Positions 9,617-18,892 are shown, counted from the first letter of the stretch. The stretch: 64,000 nucleotides of DNA from Dyadobacter diqingensis (GCF_024220585.1 NZ_JAMXKF010000003.1:434001-498000); one strand, 5' to 3'. Notes: generated by a model from the letters alone, not told the origin. Translations and numbers: made by a program.

Positions 9617-11170
9617 TTACTTCTTCTGATTCGTCAAAACCAGTATTTGAGGAAAGGATAAAACGCCATGTGCAATCAGTTTGGTCATTTCTACGATGGT
9701 GTGGAAATAGGAGCCCAGGACGATATCGATATCGCCATCCTGGTCGAAGTCGGCGACTTCCATTGTCAGCCATTTTCCGTTGGCGGCTTCCGGTGTGGCA
9801 AGGGCTTTAAAATTCAGTTTACCTTCATTGGATAAATAAACAAATCCATGGGCAGGATTTTCGAGATCAGAGTAGAAGGAAGTGGCTGCGATATCAAGAT
9901 CACCATCCTGATCGAAGTCTCTCGCAACGGCTTTGCTGGCGCCGTAAAGAGGATAGAAAAAGGCTTCTTTGAAATTGTCTTTGCCGTCGTTCAGGTAAAT
10001 TCTTACACCGTGATAATTTTTAAGGATAGGTGACAAATCCCAGTTGTCGCCATTGGTCAGCAGAATATCCTGAAAGCCATCTTTGTTAAAATCAACAAGC
10101 TCAAAATAACTCATACCATAAGCCGGCGGGAAACGAAGCAATACTTTTTCCTTGAATTTCCCATTCCCCAGATTGTAAAAAATTGAAATCTCTTCTCTGG
10201 CCTGGGCCATCAAAGCAATGATATCAGGTTTTTTGTCACGATTGAAATCTGATATTTCCGCCTTTCTCGCTCCGGGCAAGGCTTTCAAAATATGCTCCTT
10301 ATCGGATTGAAAACCATCATACCAAACCAGTTTACCCGAATGGTTTCCAAAACCTGAAATTACGGCGTCCTCCTTCCCATCCAGATTGATATCTGCTGAC
10401 GTAAATTGTACGGGACGTGGGAGTGATTTGATATTGATGGCTGAGGATGATGCGGTTTTTTCGAGCGACATCAGTCTTCCCGTTTTTTGCTCAGAAGGTT
10501 TAAAAACACCAATGGTCAGTAACCTTGGTGCCGTATTTTTAGGGAAATCGATATCCGTTGGTGCACTCTCAACCCACCAGGTATCTTTCACCTGAAACTG
10601 ATTGTCCAGGACATACAGCGCGTTCTGTGCATCGCCAACATAAAATTGGGAGGTGGCTTTATCGAATTTCAGTAAAGTGGTCTGAGGGAAAGGTTTATCG
10701 CCGAGCGTGATTTCCTGTGCTTTGAACAAGGGAAGCTGATCGGTCACAGGGGCGGTTGTCTTTTGCGGAAGTGGTTCAGCGGGTGCCTCTGTTTGATAAT
10801 AAGAGACAATTTTCTGCCACTCTGCATGAGAAAGTAAAGCCGTTTCCGGATAGATATTCAGCTCCTGCATGACCTTTACTTCTTCCGGTTTTAAATCGTC
10901 GTATGGGTTTGTGCCTGACTCACGAATCCCGAGACGAAGCCCCATATTGGGCAAAACCGAGGTAACCCAGGTATTTTTGTCCAGCAATGAGGGATCGGGA
11001 AAAAGGTGGCAGCTGGCACAGTACTGAGCTGCCAGCTGTTTGCCGGACAGGGAATCGGAAAACGAAATGTTGCCTGCGGACGTGGTGACTTTTTTATCGG
11101 TGTCGATAAAGGCAAATGCGGTGATCCAGAGAGATAACGAAACGACCGCTGTGATTTTGATCCATGACAT
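9617..11170 (-). CDS. Secreted FG-GAP/VCBS-repeat protein with an N-terminal c-type haem motif
   Basis: I place the start at the ATG at 11170, which begins MSWIKITAVVSLSLWITAFAF, a clean signal peptide. A longer frame from 11242 adds 24 residues without signal character. The mature N-terminus has CASCH (YCASCHLFPDPS), a c-type haem-binding motif. The rest carries at least five FG-GAP/EF-hand-like repeats (DINLDGKED, DFNRDKKPD, DFNKDGFQD, DFDQDGDLD, DFDQDGDID) that form a calcium-binding beta propeller. 517 residues. Such cytochrome-plus-propeller proteins occur in Bacteroidota and Planctomycetota, but their substrate is not known to me. The gene is convergent with SusD, and argH lies upstream on the same strand. 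Confidence 0.8.
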   Translation of the reverse strand: MSWIKITAVVSLSLWITAFAFIDTDKKVTTSAGNISFSDSLSGKQLAAQYCASCHLFPDPSLLDKNTWVTSVLPNMGLRLGIRESGTNPYDDLKPEEVKVMQELNIYPETALLSHAEWQKIVSYYQTEAPAEPLPQKTTAPVTDQLPLFKAQEITLGDKPFPQTTLLKFDKATSQFYVGDAQNALYVLDNQFQVKDTWWVESAPTDIDFPKNTAPRLLTIGVFKPSEQKTGRLMSLEKTASSSAINIKSLPRPVQFTSADINLDGKEDAVISGFGNHSGKLVWYDGFQSDKEHILKALPGARKAEISDFNRDKKPDIIALMAQAREEISIFYNLGNGKFKEKVLLRFPPAYGMSYFELVDFNKDGFQDILLTNGDNWDLSPILKNYHGVRIYLNDGKDNFKEAFFYPLYGASKAVARDFDQDGDLDIAATSFYSDLENPAHGFVYLSNEGKLNFKALATPEAANGKWLTMEVADFDQDGDIDIVLGSYFHTIVEMTKLIAHGVLSFPQILVLTNQKK

Positions 11171-11287
11171 TTTACTATTCGCGTAATTAGTTTTCTGGCC
11201 CCGGAAAAACGAGAAGTCAAGACTGGGCGTCCCCGTTTTCAAAACTTGACTTCTCTCATAAAACCTTTCATAACCCTGTCGCCTGAA

Positions 11288-12625
11288 TCAGGAAACAATC
11301 AGATTATTCAAAGCTTTCTCAACTTTCTCAAATTCAAAACGAGCCAGTTCCTGTTTCATCCGGGTTTGGATCAGGTCGTTTTGTAAATTCCCGATACTAC
11401 CCTCATGCGTATGTTTCAGCTCACGTGGTGCCACATAACTTCCATCTCCAATTTCGGCGCCAACCTGACGGTAAGCGTCACGGAATGGAACGCCGTTGAT
11501 CACAAGCTCATTTACTCTTTCTACGCTGAAAAGAAGATCATATTTGGTATCATCCAGCAGATTTTCTTTCACCTTTATATTTTCCAACATAAATGTCGCA
11601 ACATCCAGGCAGTCCAGTATTTCGTCGAATGCCGGCATCAGTATTTCTTTCAGAAGCTGCATATCCCGGTGATATCCTGAAGGCAGATTACTCAACACCA
11701 TTGTCACTTCCATCGGCAGCGCTTTCATCCGGTTTGTTTTGGCACGGAGTAATTCCGCAACATCCGGATTTTTCTTGTGTGGCATGATGCTGCTTCCGGT
11801 GGTCAGGTCATCGGGCAAAACGATGAAACTGAAATTTTGGCTGTTGTACAAACAAACATCCATCGCTAGACGGGAAACCGTTGCCGCCAGCGAAGAGATC
11901 GCTGTCAAAGCGGCCTGCTCCGTACGTCCGCGGCTCATTTGCGCGTAAACCACATTGTGGTGCATGCCCTCAAATCCCAGCAATGCGGTAGTAAGTGTAC
12001 GGTTTAAAGGAAAGGAAGAACCATAACCAGCTCCCGAACCCAGTGGATTTCGGTTTGCCAGACGATATGCCGCATTTAATTGAACCACATCGTCAATCAG
12101 CGCTTCTGCATAAGCACCAAACCACAACCCGAAAGAAGACGGCATGGCGATCTGCAAATGGGTATACCCTGGAAGAAGATCATTTTTATGCTTTTCTGAC
12201 TGACTTATCAATACGCTGAAAAGTTTTTCCGTAGCCTCAACAACCTGAAAAAGACGATCGCGGGTATAAAGTTTCATATCCACCAGCACCTGGTCGTTAC
12301 GTGAACGGCCGCTGTGAATTTTCTTGCCAATATCACCAAGCTTGCGCGTAAGCATTAATTCAACCTGTGAATGGACATCTTCAACACCGTCTTCGATGGT
12401 GAAATCTCCCTGCTGAATCTGTTCATAAATCGCATGAAGCTCCGTTTTTAAAGCACTCAGGTCATCGGCGGTAAGCAAACCGATCGTTTCCAGCATGATC
12501 GCGTGCGCCAGATTTCCTAAAACATCAAATTCAGCAAGATGCAAATCCATTTCACGGTCGCGGCCGACGGTGAAACGCTCTATTTTTTCAGAAGTTACGG
12601 TATTTTCTTTTTGCCAGAGTTTCAA
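11288..12625 (-). CDS. argH: Argininosuccinate lyase
   Basis: 445 residues of the fumarase/aspartase superfamily. It splits argininosuccinate into arginine and fumarate, the last step of arginine synthesis. The superfamily signature is present as GSSIMPHKKNPD with the catalytic serine loop. Other conserved blocks are VEDVHSQVE, HSGRSRNDQV (substrate binding) and GYTHLQIAMPSSFG. The family norm is about 440-470 residues, so it is complete. It has a candidate promoter about 105 bases upstream (12730-12737). The following minus-strand gene (FG-GAP) begins 117 bases beyond its stop. Confidence 0.95.
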   Translation of the reverse strand: MKLWQKENTVTSEKIERFTVGRDREMDLHLAEFDVLGNLAHAIMLETIGLLTADDLSALKTELHAIYEQIQQGDFTIEDGVEDVHSQVELMLTRKLGDIGKKIHSGRSRNDQVLVDMKLYTRDRLFQVVEATEKLFSVLISQSEKHKNDLLPGYTHLQIAMPSSFGLWFGAYAEALIDDVVQLNAAYRLANRNPLGSGAGYGSSFPLNRTLTTALLGFEGMHHNVVYAQMSRGRTEQAALTAISSLAATVSRLAMDVCLYNSQNFSFIVLPDDLTTGSSIMPHKKNPDVAELLRAKTNRMKALPMEVTMVLSNLPSGYHRDMQLLKEILMPAFDEILDCLDVATFMLENIKVKENLLDDTKYDLLFSVERVNELVINGVPFRDAYRQVGAEIGDGSYVAPRELKHTHEGSIGNLQNDLIQTRMKQELARFEFEKVEKALNNLIVS

Positions 12626-12729
12626 AACAATATCGAAATGAATGAGCGGTAAACCGGAATAATTTCCGCCGCTGCGATGATAAAATGCGTGATTCAGGAA
12701 TGGTTATCCTGTATCCAACTTTGAATGCG

Positions 12730-12737
12730 CAAATTTA
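12730..12737 (-). promoter_or_regulatory. Candidate -7 box of argH (TAAATTTG)
   Basis: Read on the minus strand, TAAATTTG fits the TAnnTTTG consensus. The leader would be about 100 nt and contains a small CGGAA/TTCCG hairpin (around 12656-12669). Confidence 0.45.
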
Positions 12738-12878
12738 CAATTAAAACCGCTTCATATGGAAATGAAGATGCATATCAATTTTTGTCCGGGAAGTAATCTG
12801 GACTACCGGATTTTTCAAATCTGGATGACTTTGAAGGGCCATTTGCTTTTTACTTTTGAGATGTAAACAGCAGTGAAG

Positions 12879-13313
12879 ATGTCAAAACGAAAGATTTTAA
12901 AAGAAGCAGATCCGAAGGCATTTGAAACCATGATGGGTTTTGAACGTTATCTGGCGCAAAGTTCATTAACCAAAATCCATGCGGAACTGATCAAAATCAG
13001 GATTTCACAAATGAATGGCTGCGCTTACTGCCTCGACAAACATATTACAGATGCGCTCGCCGCAGGAGAGAGCAGTCGCCGGATACATGTATTGAGCGTC
13101 TGGCGCGACACTACGTTTTTTACAAAGGAAGAACAGGCCGTTTTAGCCTTAGCTGAATCGATAACCATGATAACAAACGGTGTACCGGACAAAGTTTACA
13201 ACGATGCCATTGACCTGCTCGGACAAAAGTATACTACGGAGGTGATGATGGCGGCCATTGCCATGAATGCCTGGAACAGAGTGGGAGTTACCACAGAAAG
13301 AAAACCTGAATAA
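12879..13313 (+). CDS. AhpD-like carboxymuconolactone decarboxylase-family protein
   Basis: The start is taken as the ATG at 12879 (MSKRKILKEADP). An in-frame GTG six bases earlier is less likely. 144 residues. The AhpD-type core CAYCLDKH (C48, C51, H55) is preceded by ELIKIRISQMNG, a hallmark of the alkylhydroperoxidase-like CMD family. The two cysteines and histidine form the redox site in AhpD-like peroxidases. The protein probably acts in the cytoplasm in peroxide or electrophile defence; the substrate is unknown. The GNAT gene begins 12 bases downstream, so the two are likely co-transcribed. Confidence 0.85.
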   Translation: MSKRKILKEADPKAFETMMGFERYLAQSSLTKIHAELIKIRISQMNGCAYCLDKHITDALAAGESSRRIHVLSVWRDTTFFTKEEQAVLALAESITMITNGVPDKVYNDAIDLLGQKYTTEVMMAAIAMNAWNRVGVTTERKPE

Positions 13314-13325
13314 AATCTATTAGCC

Positions 13326-13724
13326 ATGAATATTACCTATCAGTTTGATCTGACACCCGAAACAGACGCAATTATAACATTGTATGAAAATGCGGGGCTT
13401 AACCGGCCAACGAAGGATAAGGCAAGAATCGGCAAGATGTATGAAAACTCCAACCTGGTTATTTCGGCCTGGGACGGCGATTTGCTGGTGGGTATAGCAA
13501 GGTCGCTGAGCGACTTTTGTCATTGCTGTTATCTTTCTGATTTGGCCGTGAGAAAGGATTATCAGAAGGAGGGAATCGGGAAAAAGCTGATTTATCTGAC
13601 CAGAGAAAAGATCAGTGATGAGAGTATGCTGTTGCTTTTGTCTGCTCCGGCTGCTATGGAATACTATCCCAAAGTAGGATTAGAAAAAGTACAGAACGGG
13701 TTTATTATCAATAGGAAATTATAG
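13326..13724 (+). CDS. GNAT-family N-acetyltransferase
   Basis: 132 residues. The central strand-helix (LSDLAVRKDYQKEGIGKKLI, about 71-90) is the GNAT motif A with the Q/R-x-x-G-x-G/A acetyl-CoA loop, here QKEGIGKK. The family transfers an acetyl group from acetyl-CoA to an amine; the substrate is unknown. It follows the AhpD-like gene by 12 bases. Confidence 0.82.
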   Translation: MNITYQFDLTPETDAIITLYENAGLNRPTKDKARIGKMYENSNLVISAWDGDLLVGIARSLSDFCHCCYLSDLAVRKDYQKEGIGKKLIYLTREKISDESMLLLLSAPAAMEYYPKVGLEKVQNGFIINRKL

Positions 13725-13756
13725 CTAACGACTGCTGACGACCGACCGCCGAACCG

Positions 13757-14263
13757 CTAATCAATCATCCTTCTGATGGCCACGAAGCGTTTTTTGTAAT
13801 AATCAGCACTTAACAGGTCATAACGTACGCCCCCTTTCCAGGCCGAATGTATGAAGCGGACATAACCGGGTGTAACATCCGTGATGATACCGACATGCCC
13901 GATCCGGGAAGTTTTGGAGCTGTGACCTTTGAAAAAAATCAGGTCGCCCGGACGTGCTTCCGGAAGTTCTACAATTTCACCCTTTTCAGATTGTGCTTCA
14001 CTGGAATGAGGTAAAAGAATATCCCATTGGCTGAAACAATAACGGACAAATCCGGAGCAGTCGAAACCTTTTTTTGAAGAACCGCCAGAGCGGTAAGGAA
14101 TATGTAAATGCTTGTTTGCAAACGAAACCAATGACTCGATCGCATTCAGCGTATCAGCATCAGCCTGCTGTGGATTTTTTGATTGGGCACTGGCACCATT
14201 GCCAAATAAAACTGCGCAAAAAAGTAAGCCTAATAAAACGGTACGTTGAATCGTAAAAAACAT
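13757..14263 (-). CDS. Secreted NlpC/P60 (C40) peptidoglycan endopeptidase
   Basis: 168 residues. Signal peptide 1-26 (ends GNGASAQ), then one NlpC/P60 domain. The catalytic Cys is in GFDCSGFVRYCF (C69), the His in RIGHVGII (H123), and the third polar residue is H139 in RFIHSAW. The family cleaves gamma-D-glutamyl-diaminopimelate bonds in wall peptides in the periplasm. No SH3 or LysM wall-binding module is present, so it is a minimal form. It is convergent with the GNAT gene. Confidence 0.88.
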   Translation of the reverse strand: MFFTIQRTVLLGLLFCAVLFGNGASAQSKNPQQADADTLNAIESLVSFANKHLHIPYRSGGSSKKGFDCSGFVRYCFSQWDILLPHSSEAQSEKGEIVELPEARPGDLIFFKGHSSKTSRIGHVGIITDVTPGYVRFIHSAWKGGVRYDLLSADYYKKRFVAIRRMID

Positions 14264-14494
14264 TCAGGTTGGGTTAGGTTCTGAGTCTAAAACTCCTAAT
14301 CAATAGAATATATTGTCTTTTTTAAATTTACCTTAGTTGTGTAAAGCTAAACAGGTTTTTTTAGGAATGAAATTTTAGGTTGTATTGATTCTGTTAATAT
14401 TTTTGATTTAACGGTTAAGTCGCTTATTCCCAACGATTCCGGGTTTCTCTTCTTCATTCCTCACACTAAGCTTCATTCCCCCCATCTTTTTTGC

Positions 14495-14502
14495 TATTTT
14501 TG
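14495..14502 (+). promoter_or_regulatory. Candidate -7 box of purM (TATTTTTG)
   Basis: TATTTTTG fits TAnnTTTG and lies 44 bases before the purM ATG. The gene start METTDRYLQRGV follows a leader of about 37 nt. Confidence 0.5.
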
Positions 14503-14545
14503 TGCCCTTCAAAAAGATTATTCAAGAATTAACTATACCTATTGC

Positions 14546-15718
14546 ATGGAAACCACCGATCGTTATTTGCAACGCGGCGTATCTGCATCGAAAGAAGATG
14601 TTCATAAAGCAATCGAGAACATTGATAAAGGGCTCTATCCAAAAGCTTTCTGTAAAATTGTTCCTGATACGCTGGCCGGTGATCCTGAGTATTGCACGAT
14701 CATGCACGCAGACGGCGCAGGTACAAAAACTTCGCTGGCGTATTTATACTGGAAAGAAACGGGCGATATCTCGGTTTGGAAAGGCATAGCGCAGGATGCG
14801 ATTGTGATGAATACGGATGATTTGTTATGCGTGGGTGCAACGGGACCCATGTTGTATTCGTCGACCATTGACAGAAACAAAAACAGAATTCCGGGCGAAG
14901 TGATTGCAGAAGTGATCAACGGAGCGGAGGAAATCCTGGAAATGCTGCGTAGTTATGGTGTTGAAATTTATAGCACAGGCGGTGAAACAGCCGACGTTGG
15001 TGACCTGGTACGCACGGTAACGGTTAACAGTACGGTTATCGCCCGTATGAAAAGATCTGAGGTGGTGGACAACGCCAATATCCAGGCGGGTGATGTCATT
15101 GTAGGGCTGGCCTCATACGGCCAGTCGACCTACGAAACTTCTTACAACGGGGGGATGGGAAGCAACGGATTAACGTCTGCCCGCCATGATGTATTGGGTA
15201 AATACCTTGCTGACAAATATGCTGAAAGTTTTGATCCTGAGGTTAATAAGGATCTGATTTATAGCGGTTCGAAAAAACTGACCGACCCTGTGGAAGGAAC
15301 ACCCCTAAATGTGGGACAATTAATTCTTTCACCCACAAGAACTTACGCGCCTGTTGCGAAAGCTTTGCTGGATGAACTTCGTCCGCATATTCATGGTATG
15401 GTGCATTGCAGCGGTGGAGCGCAAACCAAGATTTTACATTTTATTGATAATCTTCACATCATTAAGGATAACCTTTTACCGGTTCCTCCTTTGTTCCGTT
15501 TGATCCAGGAAGAAAGTGGTACGTCGTGGCAGGAAATGTACAAGGTGTTCAACATGGGGCACCGGCTTGAAATATATTTATCGGAAGAACACGCAGCCAG
15601 AGTGATCGAATTATCCAGATCATTTGGTATCGATGCCCAGATCATCGGCCGGGTTGAAGCTTCGCCTGTGAAGAAATTAACGATTTCGAGCGAGGCTGGG
15701 ACGTTTTTGTATGAGTAA
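14546..15718 (+). CDS. purM: Phosphoribosylformylglycinamidine cyclo-ligase (AIR synthetase)
   Basis: 390 residues of the PurM/PurL ATPase fold. It closes the imidazole ring of FGAM to give AIR in purine synthesis, using ATP. Evidence: the N-terminal RYLQRGVSASKEDVHKAI segment, the HADGAGTKTSLAY block, MNTDDLLCVGA (metal/ATP loop) and YSTGGETADVGDLV. The C-terminal GMVHCSGGAQTKI and VFNMGHRLEIYL match the PurM GGxxxN/FNMGxG-like region. It is longer than E. coli PurM (345), as is common in Bacteroidota. It is a single gene; the Fic gene follows 69 bases later. Confidence 0.88.
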   Translation: METTDRYLQRGVSASKEDVHKAIENIDKGLYPKAFCKIVPDTLAGDPEYCTIMHADGAGTKTSLAYLYWKETGDISVWKGIAQDAIVMNTDDLLCVGATGPMLYSSTIDRNKNRIPGEVIAEVINGAEEILEMLRSYGVEIYSTGGETADVGDLVRTVTVNSTVIARMKRSEVVDNANIQAGDVIVGLASYGQSTYETSYNGGMGSNGLTSARHDVLGKYLADKYAESFDPEVNKDLIYSGSKKLTDPVEGTPLNVGQLILSPTRTYAPVAKALLDELRPHIHGMVHCSGGAQTKILHFIDNLHIIKDNLLPVPPLFRLIQEESGTSWQEMYKVFNMGHRLEIYLSEEHAARVIELSRSFGIDAQIIGRVEASPVKKLTISSEAGTFLYE

Positions 15719-15787
15719 CCTATGATTTAAAGTGAGGGGATTGGCTTGGAAATAATTAATCAGATATCAAAAATTATGATTTAAGCT

Positions 15788-16882
15788 ATGCAAGGAGCCA
15801 TCCCTTTATTGCCTTTTAAGCAGGATGTTGAGTCTAAGTCCATTTTGAAAAAAGTAGCCAAAGCTCATCAGGCATTAGCGGAGTTAAAGGGTGTGGCGAA
15901 TAGCATTCCCAATGAGAAAATCCTGATCGATACGCTTCTATTACAGGAGGCAAAAGATAGCTCAGCAATTGAAAATATTGTTACTACCCACGATGAGTTA
16001 TATCAAAGTAATTTCCTGGCCCATGAGTTTATAACGATCGCGGCAAAAGAAGTCTATAATTATTCTAAAGCTCTTCAGGACGGATTTCAGGTCGTAAAGG
16101 AGACGGGCATTCTGACTAATAACCTGATTCTGAAAATTCAGGCTTCGATTGAAGAAAATAAAGCAGGATTCCGAAAATTGCCCGGTACGGCTTTAAAAAA
16201 TAGCCAAACCGGTGAGGTTGTGTATATGCCGCCACAGCATCCGGACGAGATTATAAGATTGATGAATAATCTTGAGGAATTTATTAATGCTAATGAACTG
16301 AGTGACTTAGATCCATTGATAAAAATGGCTGTTATTCACCATCAATTTGAAACGATTCACCCCTTCTACGACGGAAATGGAAGGACGGGGCGTATTATCA
16401 ATATTTTATATCTGGTCAAGGAGAATTTACTCAACTTGCCAATCCTGTATCTTAGCAGGTATATAAATGATAATAAAAATCTTTATTATCATTTGCTTCA
16501 GGAAGTCCGTGATACAGGTAATTGGGAGCAATGGCTTCTATTTATGCTGGATGGCATTGAAAGTACCTCCAAACAGACTGTTGTTTTAATAAGCGGCATT
16601 AAAACAGAAATGCAGAACTACAAAGTACGAATGAGGACCGAATTACCAAAGATTTATAGCCAGGACTTGCTGAATAATCTGTTCCGTCATCCGTATACAA
16701 AAATTGAGTTTGTGTTGTCGGAATTGTCTGTATCCAGGCAAACGGCCTCTAAGTATCTCGATGAGCTTGCGAGAATAGGCTTAGTTAGTAAAGTTAAATT
16801 GGGAAAGGATAATTATTACATCAACGTTGCCCTCTATAAATTGTTAATTAGCGTCAATACTGGTGCCTCGCAAATACGTTAA
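15788..16882 (+). CDS. Fic-family AMP-transferase with a C-terminal winged helix
   Basis: 364 residues. The Fic signature HPFYDGNGRTGR lies at about 191-202 with all catalytic residues (His, Asp, Asn, two Arg). An N-terminal Fic_N helix has SSAIEN (S58 to N63), matching the inhibitory (S/T)xxxE(G/N) motif, so this is a class II Fic that blocks its own ATP site. The C-terminal 80 residues (IEFVLSELSVSRQTASKYLDELARIGL) form a winged-helix DNA-binding segment, as in the Shewanella SO4266-type Fic proteins. Known activity: adding AMP to Ser/Thr/Tyr of target proteins; the target here is unknown. A long perfect inverted repeat lies 16 bases past the stop and could be a site for the winged helix (inference). 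Confidence 0.9.
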   Translation: MQGAIPLLPFKQDVESKSILKKVAKAHQALAELKGVANSIPNEKILIDTLLLQEAKDSSAIENIVTTHDELYQSNFLAHEFITIAAKEVYNYSKALQDGFQVVKETGILTNNLILKIQASIEENKAGFRKLPGTALKNSQTGEVVYMPPQHPDEIIRLMNNLEEFINANELSDLDPLIKMAVIHHQFETIHPFYDGNGRTGRIINILYLVKENLLNLPILYLSRYINDNKNLYYHLLQEVRDTGNWEQWLLFMLDGIESTSKQTVVLISGIKTEMQNYKVRMRTELPKIYSQDLLNNLFRHPYTKIEFVLSELSVSRQTASKYLDELARIGLVSKVKLGKDNYYINVALYKLLISVNTGASQIR

Positions 16883-16897
16883 TTATTAGGGTGATTT

Positions 16898-16962
16898 TTA
16901 ACATGTTCTTCAAACGTGTTAAGAAAAAATCATTTTTTTAACACGTTTGAAGAACATGTTAA
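16898..16962. repeat. 25-bp perfect inverted repeat downstream of fic
   Basis: Arms at 16898-16922 and 16938-16962 are exact reverse complements (TTAACATGTTCTTCAAACG.. against ..CGTTTGAAGAACATGTTAA) with a 15-base AT spacer. Each arm is itself an imperfect palindrome (TTAACA..TGTTAA), giving four similar half-sites. The flanks also pair partly. It may be a bidirectional terminator or a multi-site operator. No long T run follows the right arm. Confidence 0.8.
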
Positions 16963-17067
16963 GAAAATCAGATTCCATGCAGTCATTTTTTAGCTGATAA
17001 TTTCAATTTTTTTAGTGTTAACTTATTGAAATTCAACCTAAAAATATCCTCTGGCATGAAAGTTTTA

Positions 17068-17090
17068 GAACTAGTTTTACAAACTAGTTC
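17068..17090. promoter_or_regulatory. 10-bp hairpin/operator upstream of the PQQ dehydrogenase gene
   Basis: GAACTAGTTT and AAACTAGTTC are perfect inverted arms around a TAC centre. The 8-bp palindrome AACTAGTT occurs in both arms. It lies 32 bases before the ATG at 17122, so it would fall in or near the promoter or leader. Confidence 0.55.
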
Positions 17091-17121
17091 GAGTGTTTCT
17101 CACTAAAACATTTCAGAAACC

Positions 17122-18828
17122 ATGGAAAAATTTGACTCAACGTACAGTAAGGCGTGTTTTCATGTTTTGCTGTTTTTCTGCTTAAGTCTGGGCGTTTCCT
17201 ATGCCCAGCCAACGATCGAATTTGACCCCGTTATTACTGGATTAAGTTCTCCCATGCAGCTGGTACATGCAGGGGATGGTTCTAACCGTATTTTTATCGT
17301 TCAAAAAGGTGGAACGATTCTGGTGTATGATGATAATTACGTCAACCGGGGTACTTTCCTGACCGTTACCGGATTATTAACAGGAGGTGAGCAAGGCTTG
17401 TTAAGTCTGGCGTTTCATCCGAATTACGAAACCAATGGATTTTTCTTCGTGTACTATGTCAATGCAGAGGGAAATCTGGAAATTAAACGGTTTCAGGTCA
17501 GTGCAAATCCGGATGTTGCCAATGCCTCTTCCGGCGTTGTAGTGCTCACAATTCCGCATCCCGGACAGGCAAATCATAATGGCGGCGAGCTCCATTTTGG
17601 TACTGATGGTTATCTGTACCTTTCGACCGGAGACGGGGGAAGCGGCAATGACCCCAATAATAATGCACAAAATACCGCCGTTCTGCTTGGTAAAATTCTC
17701 CGTATCGATGTCAATACGTCCGCAACAGCTCCATTTTATACCAATCCAGCCAGTAATCCATATCCTGCCGGCAACGTACCTAAAAATGAAATATTCTCGG
17801 TTGGGCTCAGGAATCCGTTTCGATGGAGTTTCGACAGCCAGACAAACGATATGTGGATTGGGGATGTAGGGCAGGGAGCGGAAGAAGAAATCAATCATAA
17901 AACGGCCACAACGGCCCTAGGTGCGAACTTTGGCTGGCGCTGTTATGAAGGTGATAATGCTCACATAACGGGTGGCTGCCCGCCGATAGCCCAGTTTCAT
18001 TTCCCTGTGCACACCTACGCGACCGGTTCGGAAGCGGGGCGATCCGTGGTGGGAGGCGTGGTCTACCGGGGGATAGCAGAACCATTGATGCAGGGTTACT
18101 ATGTGGGTGCGGACTACTTCTCCGGCGATATCCATATTATTGGCCCGGTGAATGATCCTGAAATGACCACCACGATTCAGACATCCATTTACACAGGACT
18201 CTCGGATTTTGGCGAAGCCGAAAACGGAGAAATTTTCGCTGTGAGTTTGAATGCAGGAACTATCTATGCATTGTCACCTGCTGCCCCTCTGCCGGTGGAA
18301 CTGGTAAGTTTTACAGCAAGGCCCGGCGTTGAGAGCGTTCAGCTGAGCTGGAAAACCGCTATGGAGAAGAACTTCCGACAATTTGACGTCGAATACAGCA
18401 CCAATGCCAAACAGTTTAATAAAATTGGAACCGTTATGTCACAAAGTTTTTCCAATGGTGGTTTATACAATTTTTCACATAACACGATGATCGGAAACAC
18501 GATGTACTACCGGCTGAAAATGGTAGATCGGGACGATAGTTATAAATATTCAAAAATCATCAGCATCAACCGGAATGGTGATAATCTGAGCGCAAATTTT
18601 GTACGGCCATCTTTTATTGATAACCGGATGATGAATGTCCTGATTGAAGAACCATTCAAATCACTTGAATTGGTAGGCGTTAATGGCAGCGTTTTATTAA
18701 AGCAGGATATCACCAATAAAACAGGCAATATCGGTGTGCCGGTCGGAGCAATGGCGGCGGGTATGTATGTCGTACGTTTGCAAGGCGATACCAAAGTGGT
18801 CAATCAAAAAGTATTGATTTCGCAATAA
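17122..18828 (+). CDS. T9SS-secreted PQQ-dependent sugar (glucose/sorbosone-type) dehydrogenase
   Basis: 568 residues. Signal peptide about 1-29 (ends SYAQ). A six-bladed GSDH-type beta propeller covers about 30-385, with QLVHAGDGSNRIFIV, GLLSLAFHPNY and HNGGELHFGTDGYLY. The last carries the His that acts as catalytic base in soluble quinoprotein glucose dehydrogenases (inferred by motif). Then LPVELVSFTARPG, a frequent linker strand, and a T9SS type A C-terminal domain (about 485-568) ending VVNQKVLISQ. It is probably exported across the outer membrane and anchored or released there, oxidising sugars. Substrate not determinable. The ATG at 17122 is chosen because the signal peptide starts there. 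Confidence 0.88.
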   Translation: MEKFDSTYSKACFHVLLFFCLSLGVSYAQPTIEFDPVITGLSSPMQLVHAGDGSNRIFIVQKGGTILVYDDNYVNRGTFLTVTGLLTGGEQGLLSLAFHPNYETNGFFFVYYVNAEGNLEIKRFQVSANPDVANASSGVVVLTIPHPGQANHNGGELHFGTDGYLYLSTGDGGSGNDPNNNAQNTAVLLGKILRIDVNTSATAPFYTNPASNPYPAGNVPKNEIFSVGLRNPFRWSFDSQTNDMWIGDVGQGAEEEINHKTATTALGANFGWRCYEGDNAHITGGCPPIAQFHFPVHTYATGSEAGRSVVGGVVYRGIAEPLMQGYYVGADYFSGDIHIIGPVNDPEMTTTIQTSIYTGLSDFGEAENGEIFAVSLNAGTIYALSPAAPLPVELVSFTARPGVESVQLSWKTAMEKNFRQFDVEYSTNAKQFNKIGTVMSQSFSNGGLYNFSHNTMIGNTMYYRLKMVDRDDSYKYSKIISINRNGDNLSANFVRPSFIDNRMMNVLIEEPFKSLELVGVNGSVLLKQDITNKTGNIGVPVGAMAAGMYVVRLQGDTKVVNQKVLISQ

Positions 18829-18852
18829 AATTTCAGGATTTTAAATATTGCT

Positions 18853-18892
18853 AAAGCTTCAAAACATCTGTTCAGGATGGGTTTGAAGCTTT
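18853..18892. terminator. Bidirectional hairpin between convergent genes
   Basis: AAAGCTTCAAA at 18853-18863 pairs with TTTGAAGCTTT at 18882-18892. It lies between the convergent PQQ dehydrogenase and GT9 genes. The T run is short, but the position fits a shared terminator. Confidence 0.6.
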
